A stretch of DNA of 31,248 bases from a virus, in IMG/VR virus record IMGVR_UViG_3300042291_001586, positions 1 to 31,248 of that record; one strand, given 5' to 3'. The notes beneath the pieces were generated by a model, which was given only the letters and a program-made list of their open reading frames with translations, searched no databases and was not told the DNA's origin. Below are positions 1 to 6,572 of this stretch, in pieces; position 1 is the first letter of the stretch, and every line of letters begins with the position of its first letter. The position numbers were made by a program, and so were the translations under genes.

Positions 1-192
1 CTGAGTAATCTTTTACTAGAAGGTGATATAAGCATCGGTGGTGCTTTTATTTTTGATGAGGAAAGCTCTGTATTATCCTCAGCAAGCGTAATGAATTACT
101 TAGAATTAAAACAACTTGTTCCCGAAGGTTACTTATTAGCCCGACTTGGTGATAAAGTAATTAGAATTCCATATTTTTCAGCATCCCCTTGA
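1..192 (+). CDS. 3' end of a hypothetical tail protein (partial)
   Basis: The reading frame is open from the first base of the window to a TGA at 190-192, giving 63 residues of a protein whose start lies outside. The visible part is mixed polar and hydrophobic (EGDISIGGAFIFDEE near its start, ARLGDKVIRIPYF near its end) with no motif I can name. It lies directly upstream of small tail genes on the same strand, so a tail or adhesin role is the simplest guess. Its stop codon is followed at once by the promoter of the next gene. Confidence 0.6.
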   Translation: MSNLLLEGDISIGGAFIFDEESSVLSSASVMNYLELKQLVPEGYLLARLGDKVIRIPYFSASP

Positions 193-196
193 CAAC

Positions 197-206
197 ATGA
201 TATAAT
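197..206 (+). promoter_or_regulatory. Extended -10 promoter ATGATATAAT (leaderless type)
   Basis: TGATATAAT matches the TGnTATAAT extended -10. The last base is 206 and the ATG of the next gene is at 213, so transcription would start on or beside the start codon. A TTGACA at 189-194 lies only 6 bases upstream, too close to act as its -35. Confidence 0.75.
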
Positions 207-212
207 TTTAAT

Positions 213-572
213 ATGGGATTTCCTGCAACTTTTAACATTTTATATTATCGTGGAGATACATATGAATTTGTAATTCAACCCAAAAATGCAGATGGAACAG
301 CTTTTAATTTAACCGACTACCCCTCTGCTAGTGCAAAATTTACAGTAGCATCCCGTGCTGGAGCTATTGATACTTTTGTATTTAATGGAGATGTATCTGT
401 CAATAGTCAAAATTCTTACATTACCTGCACAATATCTAGTGAAGATGGAGGATCTCTTACCCAGGGAACATCCTATGTCTATGACGTTCAAATAAGAAGT
501 GCATTAAATACTTTCACCTTAATAGCGGGAGGACTTTCAGTTACAAACGATATCAGTGGAAGAATAACATGA
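213..572 (+). CDS. Small virion/tail protein, Ig-like or BppU-N-like beta domain
   Basis: A 119-residue protein. It opens with FNILYYRGDTYEFVIQ, then has a linker with NLTDY, alternating beta-strand-like segments, and a C-terminus rich in small and polar residues. The RGDTYEF...G.A.NLTDY pattern resembles the N-terminal beta-sandwich of phage baseplate or minor tail proteins that attach fibres, but I recognise the style rather than a named family. There is no Shine-Dalgarno site: the ATG sits 7 bases after a TATAAT, pointing to a leaderless message. Its stop overlaps the next start (ATGA), so the two are probably translated together. Confidence 0.7.
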   Translation: MGFPATFNILYYRGDTYEFVIQPKNADGTAFNLTDYPSASAKFTVASRAGAIDTFVFNGDVSVNSQNSYITCTISSEDGGSLTQGTSYVYDVQIRSALNTFTLIAGGLSVTNDISGRIT

Positions 573-1168
573 GTATAGAAGTTCTTCTCAATAACCCCGA
601 TATATCTGTAATAGGTCCTCCTCAAAACATCCTTGTTCAGTTGGAAACAGGAGCAACAGGGGATAGAGGAAGTTTAATTTTTAGTGGATTTGACAATCCC
701 AATAGTGCATCATCAAGTTTAACATCTATTCTTCCTAATGATCTTTTTATTAGAGCAAGTCAGGGGCAAACAGAGGGATATATTTATCAATATCTTTCTG
801 ACGGGGTTGGTGGCTTTAATTGGGAAAAAATTGGAAACCTTAAGCCCTCAATATATAGTGAAACTGTTAGTTTAGCTGACGACCCTGGTTTAAGTGCAAG
901 TGCGGGAATATTTAATTATCAAGTTCCTCTTGCAACTGCTTTTAGTGAATATTCTATTTCAGATATAACAGCAACAAACATAAATGTCTCTATTACCCCG
1001 CAGCTATTAAATACCCCAATAGTGACAACGGTATATAGCATACAAGTAAACTCTGGAACAAATACAATTATTATTACTTTTTTTGCAATGAAATATGTAT
1101 CTGGGTCTTGGTCCGTAGTTACTGAAAGTAATGCAAGGTTTCACATAACTCTTTCATTACTTGCTTAA
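569..1168 (+). CDS. Minor tail / fibre-like structural protein
   Basis: A 199-residue protein coupled to the previous gene through an ATGA overlap. The N-terminal part ends in a short collagen-like stretch (ETGATGDRGS, about residues 26-35), common just before the shaft of phage fibres. It is followed by a segment with GYIYQYLSDGVGGFNWEKIG, and a Ser/Thr/Ile-rich C-terminal beta domain (about residues 95-199). No catalytic motif is visible. The neighbouring tail genes and the composition support a virion role; the exact position in the particle is unknown. Confidence 0.65.
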   Translation: MSIEVLLNNPDISVIGPPQNILVQLETGATGDRGSLIFSGFDNPNSASSSLTSILPNDLFIRASQGQTEGYIYQYLSDGVGGFNWEKIGNLKPSIYSETVSLADDPGLSASAGIFNYQVPLATAFSEYSISDITATNINVSITPQLLNTPIVTTVYSIQVNSGTNTIIITFFAMKYVSGSWSVVTESNARFHITLSLLA

Positions 1169-1177
1169 TGATATAAT
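1168..1177 (+). promoter_or_regulatory. Extended -10 promoter ATGATATAAT
   Basis: Exact 10-mer, overlapping the stop codon of the upstream gene and 16 bases before the next ATG. A Shine-Dalgarno site GGGAGGA lies at 1183-1189. Confidence 0.75.
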
Positions 1178-1192
1178 AAACAGGGAGGAATT

Positions 1193-1804
1193 ATGGCTCA
1201 AAACATTTCAGCCACCAATGCATTTACAACCACTTATGATACAGGTGTGCCTGAGCAGACTGACAATGCTAATATTGTTCAGGCTTTTACTGAATACCAC
1301 TATGGTGCTGACTATGATGGCACGGGATCTCCTGGTGGAATAGAAGGACACTTAGCAGATATTTCTGCAGATATTGTTACACATGCTAACTTATCAACAA
1401 GCGTTCATGGAGTATCTGGCAGTGTTGTTGGTACAACCTCAACCCAAACCCTTACAAATAAAACCCTGACTTCTCCAACAATAAATTCTCCAACCTTAAC
1501 TGTTGCAACAACTACATCTAGTGCATCATATACTTTGCTTTTAACAGATGGGGGAAAAATAGTTGAAATGACTTCAGCTTCTGCAAATAATTTAACTATT
1601 CCCTTAAATTCTTCTGTTGCTTTTCCAATTGGCACATCTATTTTTGTGGTTCAGGCTGGGGCAGGTCAAACAACAATAGTTGCAACTGCTGGTGTAACCG
1701 TCAACTCTTATGTTGGTTTAAAACTTATTGGTCAGTGGGCTGGTTGTACTCTTATTAAGCGTGCAACAAACACTTGGGTTGCTGTTGGTGGATTAGTAGC
1801 ATGA
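1193..1804 (+). CDS. Tail fibre protein
   Basis: A 203-residue protein with a clear Shine-Dalgarno site (GGGAGG) before the ATG. The middle holds the phage-fibre signature STQTLTNKTLTSPTINSPT (about residues 82-100), a repeat-like shaft segment widespread in tail fibres. The C-terminal half (TDGGKIVEMTSASANNLTIP...FPIGTSIFVVQAGAGQTTIV) matches the beta-rich domain that often follows it. It is encoded between small tail genes and the PASTA-domain gene and has its own ATGATATAAT promoter. The role in host attachment is inferred from family and position. Confidence 0.8.
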   Translation: MAQNISATNAFTTTYDTGVPEQTDNANIVQAFTEYHYGADYDGTGSPGGIEGHLADISADIVTHANLSTSVHGVSGSVVGTTSTQTLTNKTLTSPTINSPTLTVATTTSSASYTLLLTDGGKIVEMTSASANNLTIPLNSSVAFPIGTSIFVVQAGAGQTTIVATAGVTVNSYVGLKLIGQWAGCTLIKRATNTWVAVGGLVA

Positions 1805-2175
1805 TTCCCAGCATGGCTGGTTTTATGTCTTCAACAGTTTCAGCAGTACCAAATATTGTTGGACTTACAAGGACGAATGCCAATCTATCAATAACAAACC
1901 GAAGGCTTGTTGTAGGGACTCAAACATCAACATCAACATCAAATTCAGCTATTGATCAACAAGTAATTAGTCAAAGTCCTGTTTCAGGGACTGGAGTAGC
2001 CATAGGATCATCAGTTAACTATAATTATTATCAATATGTTGCTCCACCACCACCCCCACCAGAAGCTGTCACCTGTAGGGTAAACTATAATGACCCTGTT
2101 TATGGTCCACAATGCGGCTGCTCTAACGGAAGCTTCTGCTACCCTGGATCATGTGCTGGAGAAGTTTGTGGATAA
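1801..2175 (+). CDS. Virion-associated protein with a PASTA domain and Cys-rich tail
   Basis: A 124-residue protein. I chose ATG 1801 (ATGA overlap with the upstream stop) over an upstream in-frame TTG at 1774. Residues about 16-77 read as one PASTA domain: VPNIVGLT at the start, RRLVVGTQT in the middle, then QQVISQSPVSGTGVAIGSSV. A run of six prolines (82-87) follows, and then a 37-residue end with six cysteines (92, 105, 107, 113, 118, 123) that could form three disulfides. PASTA domains are known from bacterial Ser/Thr kinases and penicillin-binding proteins, where they contact peptidoglycan. In a tail-gene context, binding the cell wall during attachment is a reasonable inference. Confidence 0.7.
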   Translation: MIPSMAGFMSSTVSAVPNIVGLTRTNANLSITNRRLVVGTQTSTSTSNSAIDQQVISQSPVSGTGVAIGSSVNYNYYQYVAPPPPPPEAVTCRVNYNDPVYGPQCGCSNGSFCYPGSCAGEVCG

Positions 2176-2230
2176 GCAGTTAAGTTTTTATTTTTACAAT
2201 CCCGAAAATACACTTGTTCTGTCACACTAA

Positions 2231-2238
2231 TGTATAAT
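2231..2238 (+). promoter_or_regulatory. Probable promoter, TATAAT -10
   Basis: TGTATAAT lies 22 bases before the ATG at 2260. The upstream in-frame ATG at 2230 overlaps this -10 and so cannot be used on a message made from it. No matching -35 is visible. Confidence 0.5.
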
Positions 2239-2259
2239 ATTTTTTTAGAAAGGAAAAAA

Positions 2260-2802
2260 ATGAAAGACTATACAATTAAAGAATTAGATATATTTGATAA
2301 AGTTGCTTACGTCTATATTGATGATTACTTAGTCGGATTTTATCCATATAAAGAAAAACACCCATATTGGGCAGTTTTTGATCAAATAAAAAATGGATGT
2401 GTGCCAATTCATATAAAACAATATGACAAAATTCCGTCAATAGGAATGAAATATGAAGGTAACGTTTTTTTAAATGGTGAAAATGGAGAAACCTTCATGA
2501 ATATCGAAACCGCAATCCCAAATGGTCCACTAATAGAAGGTTCTAATGAAGCAATTATTACCGTGTCAGAACTAAATAAAGTAAATGGATGCTTAATTGT
2601 TTTTATGAAATATAAAAATTGGGTAAACGAAAACTACGCAGCACTTTTCGCAGCACTAATGAGCAACCCCAGAATAGTGATAGAAGATAACGTTGACAAT
2701 GAGTTTGATCACCTGAACGACCCTCAATTAATTGGGACATCAAAGAAAATACCAGAGTTTTCCGATTTTGAAAACTTTTATTCACAATGGGAGGGAAAGT
2801 GA
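2260..2802 (+). CDS. Hypothetical protein
   Basis: A 180-residue acidic, AT-rich gene. ATG 2260 is preferred over ATG 2230 because the latter overlaps the -10 box, and GAAAGGA lies just before 2260. I do not recognise the family. The protein starts MKDYTIKELDIFDKVAYVYIDDYLVGFYPY and contains an alternating strand/turn pattern plus a probable amphipathic helix (YAALFAALMSNPRIVIED). There are no transmembrane segments or signal peptide. It overlaps the following gene by four bases (GTGA), so the two are probably co-translated. The strongly AT-rich composition is shared with the next two genes and differs from the fibre genes. Confidence 0.6.
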   Translation: MKDYTIKELDIFDKVAYVYIDDYLVGFYPYKEKHPYWAVFDQIKNGCVPIHIKQYDKIPSIGMKYEGNVFLNGENGETFMNIETAIPNGPLIEGSNEAIITVSELNKVNGCLIVFMKYKNWVNENYAALFAALMSNPRIVIEDNVDNEFDHLNDPQLIGTSKKIPEFSDFENFYSQWEGK

Positions 2803-3062
2803 AAGAAAGCAATAAAAATAATTGGGAAACATATTTAGAAGAAAAAAAACAAAGAGAAGATAGGCTAGAAAAAGTATCTATATTTGATATGCTAGATAAA
2901 GATAAATATTCAAAAAATAAAGAAGAGGTGGATAGAAGAGTATCTATCTGTGAGGGGTGTGACCATTTTATAAAAATTACAAAGCAATGCTCAAAGTGTG
3001 GATGTTTTATGAAATTAAAAACAAAGTTAACAGACGCTTCTTGCCCAATTGGAAAATGGTAA
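2799..3062 (+). CDS. Small zinc-ribbon protein of a common phage family (DUF6171-like)
   Basis: An 87-residue protein. The start is taken as GTG 2799, which overlaps the upstream TGA (GTGA) and has GGGAGG 5 bases upstream. An in-frame ATG at 2787 lies inside that Shine-Dalgarno region and is less likely. The N-terminal half is charged and helical (YLEEKKQREDRLEKV). The C-terminal half has the pattern ICEGCDHF...TKQCSKCGCFMKLKT...SCPIGKW, with two CxxC pairs plus further cysteines, as expected for a zinc ribbon. The same C-terminal signature recurs in many aquatic phages as a short protein of unknown function, sometimes near hydroxylases, as here. Confidence 0.7.
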   Translation: MKESNKNNWETYLEEKKQREDRLEKVSIFDMLDKDKYSKNKEEVDRRVSICEGCDHFIKITKQCSKCGCFMKLKTKLTDASCPIGKW

Positions 3063-3064
3063 CT

Positions 3065-3074
3065 ATGCTAAAAT
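3065..3074 (+). promoter_or_regulatory. Possible promoter ATGCTAAAAT
   Basis: Two differences from the ATGATATAAT motif and retains TGnTAnAAT. It is 57 bases before the oxygenase start, further than in the other cases, so this is a weak call. Confidence 0.3.
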
Positions 3075-3130
3075 ATTTTCAACATCTTGATACACTAAAT
3101 TTTACAAAAAATATACAGGAAAAATAAAAA

Positions 3131-3724
3131 ATGAAAAGTTTAGTACCATCAGGTCACTTTGGAAATTCATCGGACAATATATATCATGTTAAAAATTTTG
3201 TTAAAAAAAACCATATCAACTTAATATATGAATATTCAAAAAATATAAAATCTTTTAATGGACCTCAAGATAGTGATATTTGGAAAGACAGAGTATGCTA
3301 TGGCAATCAAATTGAAAAAGAAAACAAAGAAGTTTTTGATATAACAAATTTATATTTAAAAAAATCAAAAATATTTATTGAAAATGCTTTTTCATTATCA
3401 TTAAAACCAGCGTATTCTTCAATAGTTGTATGGAATGTAGGGGATAACCAACCTCCACATGCAGATAAAGAAAATCCAGACGGTTCATGCAATGGAACAC
3501 CTTTTTATGACATATCATCATTAATATATATTAACGACAATTTTGATGGCGGATCAATATATTTTCCAAATCAAAATTTAGAAATTCAACCTTCTCCAGG
3601 GGATTTTGTGTGTTTTCCAGGGGACAAGGAATATGTGCATGGGGTAAAAGAAATTACTAATGGAAAAAGATTTACAATTCCTATGTTTTTTACTGTGGAA
3701 AATAAAAAAAATAATTCATATTGA
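3131..3724 (+). CDS. 2OG-Fe(II) oxygenase (prolyl 4-hydroxylase-like)
   Basis: A 197-residue protein fitting the double-stranded beta-helix oxygenase family that uses 2-oxoglutarate, O2 and Fe(II). The metal triad is visible as H110-x-D112 (NQPPHADKEN) and H170 (KEYVHGV). R180 (GKRFTIPMFF) is at the expected 2-oxoglutarate carboxylate position. FDGGSIYFPNQN and PSPGDFVCFPG are the usual strand-turn blocks between the ligands. AGGA lies about 10 bases before the ATG. Phages of aquatic bacteria often carry such enzymes; substrates are mostly unknown. Proline-rich virion proteins nearby (six prolines in the PASTA gene) are possible substrates, but that is speculation. Confidence 0.85.
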   Translation: MKSLVPSGHFGNSSDNIYHVKNFVKKNHINLIYEYSKNIKSFNGPQDSDIWKDRVCYGNQIEKENKEVFDITNLYLKKSKIFIENAFSLSLKPAYSSIVVWNVGDNQPPHADKENPDGSCNGTPFYDISSLIYINDNFDGGSIYFPNQNLEIQPSPGDFVCFPGDKEYVHGVKEITNGKRFTIPMFFTVENKKNNSY

Positions 3725-3730
3725 GATAAT

Positions 3731-3740
3731 ATGATAAAAT
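3731..3740 (+). promoter_or_regulatory. Extended -10 promoter ATGATAAAAT (leaderless type)
   Basis: One change from ATGATATAAT. The last base is 3740 and the gene starts with ATG at 3747, so the transcript should begin at the start codon. No Shine-Dalgarno site is present. Confidence 0.7.
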
Positions 3741-3746
3741 TTATTA

Positions 3747-4055
3747 ATGTTACCAATAGACCCTAATCCATCATGGAAGATGAGAAGAAGAGCAGTTTTT
3801 TCATCCCTGGTTTTTGGAATGGGTATCGTAATCTATACTGCTATTAGATGGGATTCTACATCTCTTGCAGAAACCCTGGCTCTTGGAGGATTTGGTATGA
3901 TAGGTGCTGTTGTAGCCGCGTATATTGGTGGGGCAGCGTATGAAGATGTAAAACTTAGAACTACCCCAGAATATCAAAGCCAACTTTATAGAAACGAAAA
4001 TGAACAGATAGATGATATAATAAACGACGAAGAAGGGAATCAAAATGTTCACTAA
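3747..4055 (+). CDS. Small membrane protein, holin-like
   Basis: A 102-residue protein with a basic N-terminus (KMRRR, about residues 11-15) and two hydrophobic spans, roughly 17-34 (VFSSLVFGMGIVIYTAI) and 44-62 (LALGGFGMIGAVVAAYIG). A long acidic hydrophilic C-terminus (ENEQIDDIINDEEGN) follows. Two membrane spans and a charged tail next to a recognisable holin gene suggest a second holin, antiholin or other lysis partner. Its start is apparently leaderless. Its 3' end contains an ATGATATAAT promoter and overlaps the following holin gene by 11 bases. Confidence 0.6.
   Translation: MLPIDPNPSWKMRRRAVFSSLVFGMGIVIYTAIRWDSTSLAETLALGGFGMIGAVVAAYIGGAAYEDVKLRTTPEYQSQLYRNENEQIDDIINDEEGNQNVH
4012..4021 (+). 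promoter_or_regulatory. Internal extended -10 promoter ATGATATAAT for the holin gene
   Basis: An exact copy of the 10-mer lying inside the coding sequence of the upstream membrane protein (its Asp-Asp-Ile-Ile codons). It is 24 bases before the holin ATG, with AAGGGA in between. Confidence 0.6.
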
Positions 4056-4266
4056 GAAATTTTGGATTGAGGCATCTGAAAGAGCACTCAAGACTTTTGC
4101 ACAATTTATTTTAGTTCTAGGAGCTGCAGGAACACTTAATGTTTTTTCTGTAGATTGGAAGACTAATATTGGACTAGCACTTGGGGGAGCCCTGCTATCC
4201 TATGCTACATCACTTGTATCTGCAAACATAGGACCAGAAAAGGGATCACCAAGTCTAGTAGAGTAA
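4045..4266 (+). CDS. Holin, r1t-like family
   Basis: A 73-residue protein that aligns by eye with the r1t-type holins common in actinobacteriophages. The N-terminal amphipathic helix is FWIEASERALKTFAQF. A first membrane span covers about residues 17-33 (FAQFILVLGAAGTLNVF), then a VDWKTNIG turn, then a second span at about 43-60 (LGLALGGALLSYATSLVSA), and a short Gly/Pro/Ser tail. Holins collect in the inner membrane and open it at a set time so that the lysin acts. Here the likely lysin is 16 kb away on the other strand. AAGGGA precedes the ATG and a strong terminator follows the stop. Confidence 0.8.
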   Translation: MFTKKFWIEASERALKTFAQFILVLGAAGTLNVFSVDWKTNIGLALGGALLSYATSLVSANIGPEKGSPSLVE

Positions 4267-4284
4267 ACAATGACTACATAAAGG

Positions 4285-4314
4285 GCAGGGTAGAGAAATC
4301 TATCCTGCTTTTTT
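4285..4314 (+). terminator. Rho-independent terminator after the holin
   Basis: A 10-bp stem GCAGGGTAGA / TCTATCCTGC (one G-T wobble) closes a GAAA loop and is followed by TTTTTT. It ends the holin transcript just before the next promoter. Confidence 0.9.
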
Positions 4315-4325
4315 GTATTTAAAAA

Positions 4326-4335
4326 ATGATATAAT
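4326..4335 (+). promoter_or_regulatory. Extended -10 promoter ATGATATAAT
   Basis: Exact 10-mer 12 bases after the terminator T-run and 18 bases before ATG 4353. GAGGTG lies between as the Shine-Dalgarno site. Confidence 0.75.
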
Positions 4336-4352
4336 GAATGAGGTGAATATTA

Positions 4353-5999
4353 ATGGCTGCTACTACAAATAATTATGGGTTTCCATACCCCGAAGATACT
4401 GATACCGTAGATGTTGCTGGGGATATTCAGTCTCTTGCTGAAGACATAGACACAAAACTTTCTGAGGCAATCGCAGACACCGTTGGTACAATGGTTACTA
4501 GCAACACAGAAAGCGGAATTACCGTAACCTATGACGATGCCGACAATACTTTAGATTTTGATGTTGCAGATTTTACTCTTACCTTTTTAGGTGATGTTTC
4601 TGGAAGTGCAAGCATTACCAACCTTGCGAGTGCAAGTGCGACCATTACAATCGCACCCAACAGCGTTGCCCTAGGAACTGATACCACTGGAGAATACGTT
4701 GCTACCGCAACAGCAGGGTCTGGCATTGAAGTTTCAGGCTCAGGTTCTGAGACCGCAGCATTAACGATTACCAATACAGGCGTAACCAGTCTAGCTGGAA
4801 CTGCTGATGAAGTAACAGTTTCTGCTTCAGCAGGGGCAGTAACCCTAAGCCTTCCAGCAACCATTAATGCCAATACTACTGGTACTGCAGCAGCCCTTAC
4901 TACAGCCCGTACTATTGAACTAACGGGGGATGTAACAGGAACCGTATCCTTTGATGGTAGTTCTAGCGCATCTTTGGCAACTACCATTGCAGCCAACAGC
5001 GTTGCCCTTGGAACTGATACCACTGGAAACTACGTTGCTACAGTCGCGGGTACTAATAATGAAATTGAAGTATCTGGATCTGGTTCTGAATCAGCAACAA
5101 TAACAATTGGATTACCAGACAATGTAACTATTGGCAATGATCTTACTGTTACTGGAAATTTAATTGTAAGTGGATCAACTGCCTATATTAATACTACAGA
5201 ACTTTTAATAGAAGACAATTTGGTTACATTAAACTCTGGAACAACTGGATCTCCTTCTTTAAACGCTGGTATTGAAATAGAAAGAGGAACATCTCCTAAT
5301 ACCGATATAAGATGGAATGAATCAACAGATGTTTGGGAATTTACAAACGACGGTACAAATTATTATACAATTAAAGATTTTGATACTGCCCTTGCTACAA
5401 AAACAACAGATAATCTTACTCAAGGTTCAACAAATTTATATTTCACAGATGAAAGAGCACAAGATGCAATTTCTACTGCAATAGCAGCTGGAACTCAAAC
5501 AAATATAACAGTTTCATATAATGATTCAACAAACTCTTTTAGTTTTATTTCTGTTGATCCAGGGGTCACTAGCCTACTTGGAACTGCTGATGAGGTAACT
5601 GTTTCTGCCTCAGCAGGAGCAGTAACTCTAAGCCTTCCAGCAACGATCAATGCCAACACCACTGGTACTGCAGCCGCCCTTACAACAGCTCGCACCATTG
5701 CTTTAACGGGAGATGTAACGGGCAGCGTATCCTTTGATGGCAGCGCAAGTGCGTCCATGGTAACGACAGTTGTTGGTGGTGGTGGTGGCGGCGGAACAAT
5801 TGTTTACCAGGATGCTGTTCCAACGGCAGGTATTGAAACTGGAACCTTGTGGGTAGATAAAAATGGTGAATCAAACCTACTTAATGGAAATGATTTTTAC
5901 ACAAAAACACAAATAGACACAAATACTTATACAAAAACACAAGTCGATGGACTTCTTTCAGGAGCAGGGTTTAATCCATTTCTTCTTATGGGTGCATGA
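4353..5999 (+). CDS. Tail fibre protein with internal repeats
   Basis: A 548-residue protein starting AATTNNYGFPYPEDTDTVDVAGDIQSLAEDID, a typical phage fibre or baseplate attachment N-terminus. The shaft contains repeated segments: NSVALGTDTTG twice, and a longer block (GTADEVTVSASAGAVTLSLP... to ...SFDGS) at residues about 149-203 and 410-464. Between them is a block (TVTGNLIVSGSTAYINTTELLIEDNLVTLNSGTTGSP) of a type widespread in fibres of aquatic phages. After a seven-glycine hinge (VVGGGGGGGTIVYQ) the end carries TLWVDKNGESN and two KTQ(I/V)D heptad-like units, likely a trimer-forming region. GAGGTG precedes the ATG. Confidence 0.85.
   Translation: MAATTNNYGFPYPEDTDTVDVAGDIQSLAEDIDTKLSEAIADTVGTMVTSNTESGITVTYDDADNTLDFDVADFTLTFLGDVSGSASITNLASASATITIAPNSVALGTDTTGEYVATATAGSGIEVSGSGSETAALTITNTGVTSLAGTADEVTVSASAGAVTLSLPATINANTTGTAAALTTARTIELTGDVTGTVSFDGSSSASLATTIAANSVALGTDTTGNYVATVAGTNNEIEVSGSGSESATITIGLPDNVTIGNDLTVTGNLIVSGSTAYINTTELLIEDNLVTLNSGTTGSPSLNAGIEIERGTSPNTDIRWNESTDVWEFTNDGTNYYTIKDFDTALATKTTDNLTQGSTNLYFTDERAQDAISTAIAAGTQTNITVSYNDSTNSFSFISVDPGVTSLLGTADEVTVSASAGAVTLSLPATINANTTGTAAALTTARTIALTGDVTGSVSFDGSASASMVTTVVGGGGGGGTIVYQDAVPTAGIETGTLWVDKNGESNLLNGNDFYTKTQIDTNTYTKTQVDGLLSGAGFNPFLLMGA
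4797..4960 (+). repeat. Direct repeat copy 1 inside the fibre gene
   Basis: A 164-base segment beginning GGAACTGCTGATGA that recurs 783 bases downstream with scattered, mostly synonymous changes and no length change. The spacing is a multiple of three, so both copies are read in the same frame. Confidence 0.85.
5580..5743 (+). repeat. Direct repeat copy 2 inside the fibre gene
   Basis: The second copy of the in-frame repeat at 4797-4960. The differences are mostly third-position changes, pointing to an old duplication kept by selection on the protein. Confidence 0.85.
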
Positions 6000-6005
6000 T
6001 ATAAT
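5996..6005 (+). promoter_or_regulatory. Extended -10 promoter ATGATATAAT
   Basis: Exact 10-mer overlapping the stop codon of the upstream fibre gene and 16 bases before ATG 6021. GAGGAT lies in between. Confidence 0.75.
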
Positions 6006-6020
6006 TAAGACGAGGATAAT

Positions 6021-6572
6021 ATGACAGTAATAAGCACAATAGCCAAACCAGCCTATGTTTATGATGCTACGGCTGACACATGGTTTCCAGTCGGGGCTCA
6101 AGCGGTTGCTTTTGTTACCACATATGTTTATACCGCCACGGCTGCCCAAACGGTTTTTTCTGGGGTAGATGATAATTCCCAAACACTTTCTTATATAACA
6201 GACGCAATAAAAGTATTCTTAAACGGAGCACTTCTTACTCCATATACTGATTATTCTGCATCAAATGGAACATCGGTAACACTTGCATCAGGCGCGTCAG
6301 TTAATGATATTTTAGTTATTATTGCATCTGATAACTTTCAGATAGCAGATACTTATACAATTGCTCAAGCTGATACTGCAATTGCCGCCGCAGCAGACGC
6401 TGTTGGGGCCCAGGGTGGGGGCAGCGATCAAATCTTTTACGAGAACGGTCAAACGGTCACGACAAACTATTCCATCAGCGCATCAAAAAACGCGGTGACG
6501 GCAGGCCCAGTCACAATCAACACCGGGATTACGGTCACGGTTCCTTCAGGTTCAACATGGGTGGTGGTCTAA
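6021..6572 (+). CDS. Tail fibre / adhesin protein (mosaic)
   Basis: A 183-residue protein. The first part carries a well-known fibre domain, TVFSG.DDNSQTLSY....VFLNGALLTPYTDYSASNGTSVTLASGASVNDILVIIA (about residues 43-111). The end is another common module: YENGQTVTTNYSIS, then TVPSGSTWVVV at the C-terminus. The base composition changes sharply near 6380-6420, from AT-rich to GC-rich, exactly at the Ala-rich linker between the two modules. The gene therefore looks assembled from two sources. It has its own promoter and is followed without a gap by the next fibre gene (TAA then ATG). Confidence 0.75.
   Translation: MTVISTIAKPAYVYDATADTWFPVGAQAVAFVTTYVYTATAAQTVFSGVDDNSQTLSYITDAIKVFLNGALLTPYTDYSASNGTSVTLASGASVNDILVIIASDNFQIADTYTIAQADTAIAAAADAVGAQGGGSDQIFYENGQTVTTNYSISASKNAVTAGPVTINTGITVTVPSGSTWVVV

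Noticed and set aside
189-206. TTGACA at 189-194 as the -35 for the TATAAT at 201
   Set aside because: The spacer is only 6 bases; normal is 15-19.
569-700. Collagen-like protein called from GATGDRGS
   Set aside because: Only two or three Gly-x-y units; too short to call a collagen domain.
2230-2262. ATG at 2230 as the start of the hypothetical gene
   Set aside because: It overlaps the TATAAT and lacks a ribosome site; ATG 2260 has GAAAGGA.
4529-5758. Minus-strand frames (4529-5023 and 5495-5758) in the fibre gene
   Set aside because: They repeat because the fibre gene contains a repeat; Ala/Val-rich shadows with no start signals.
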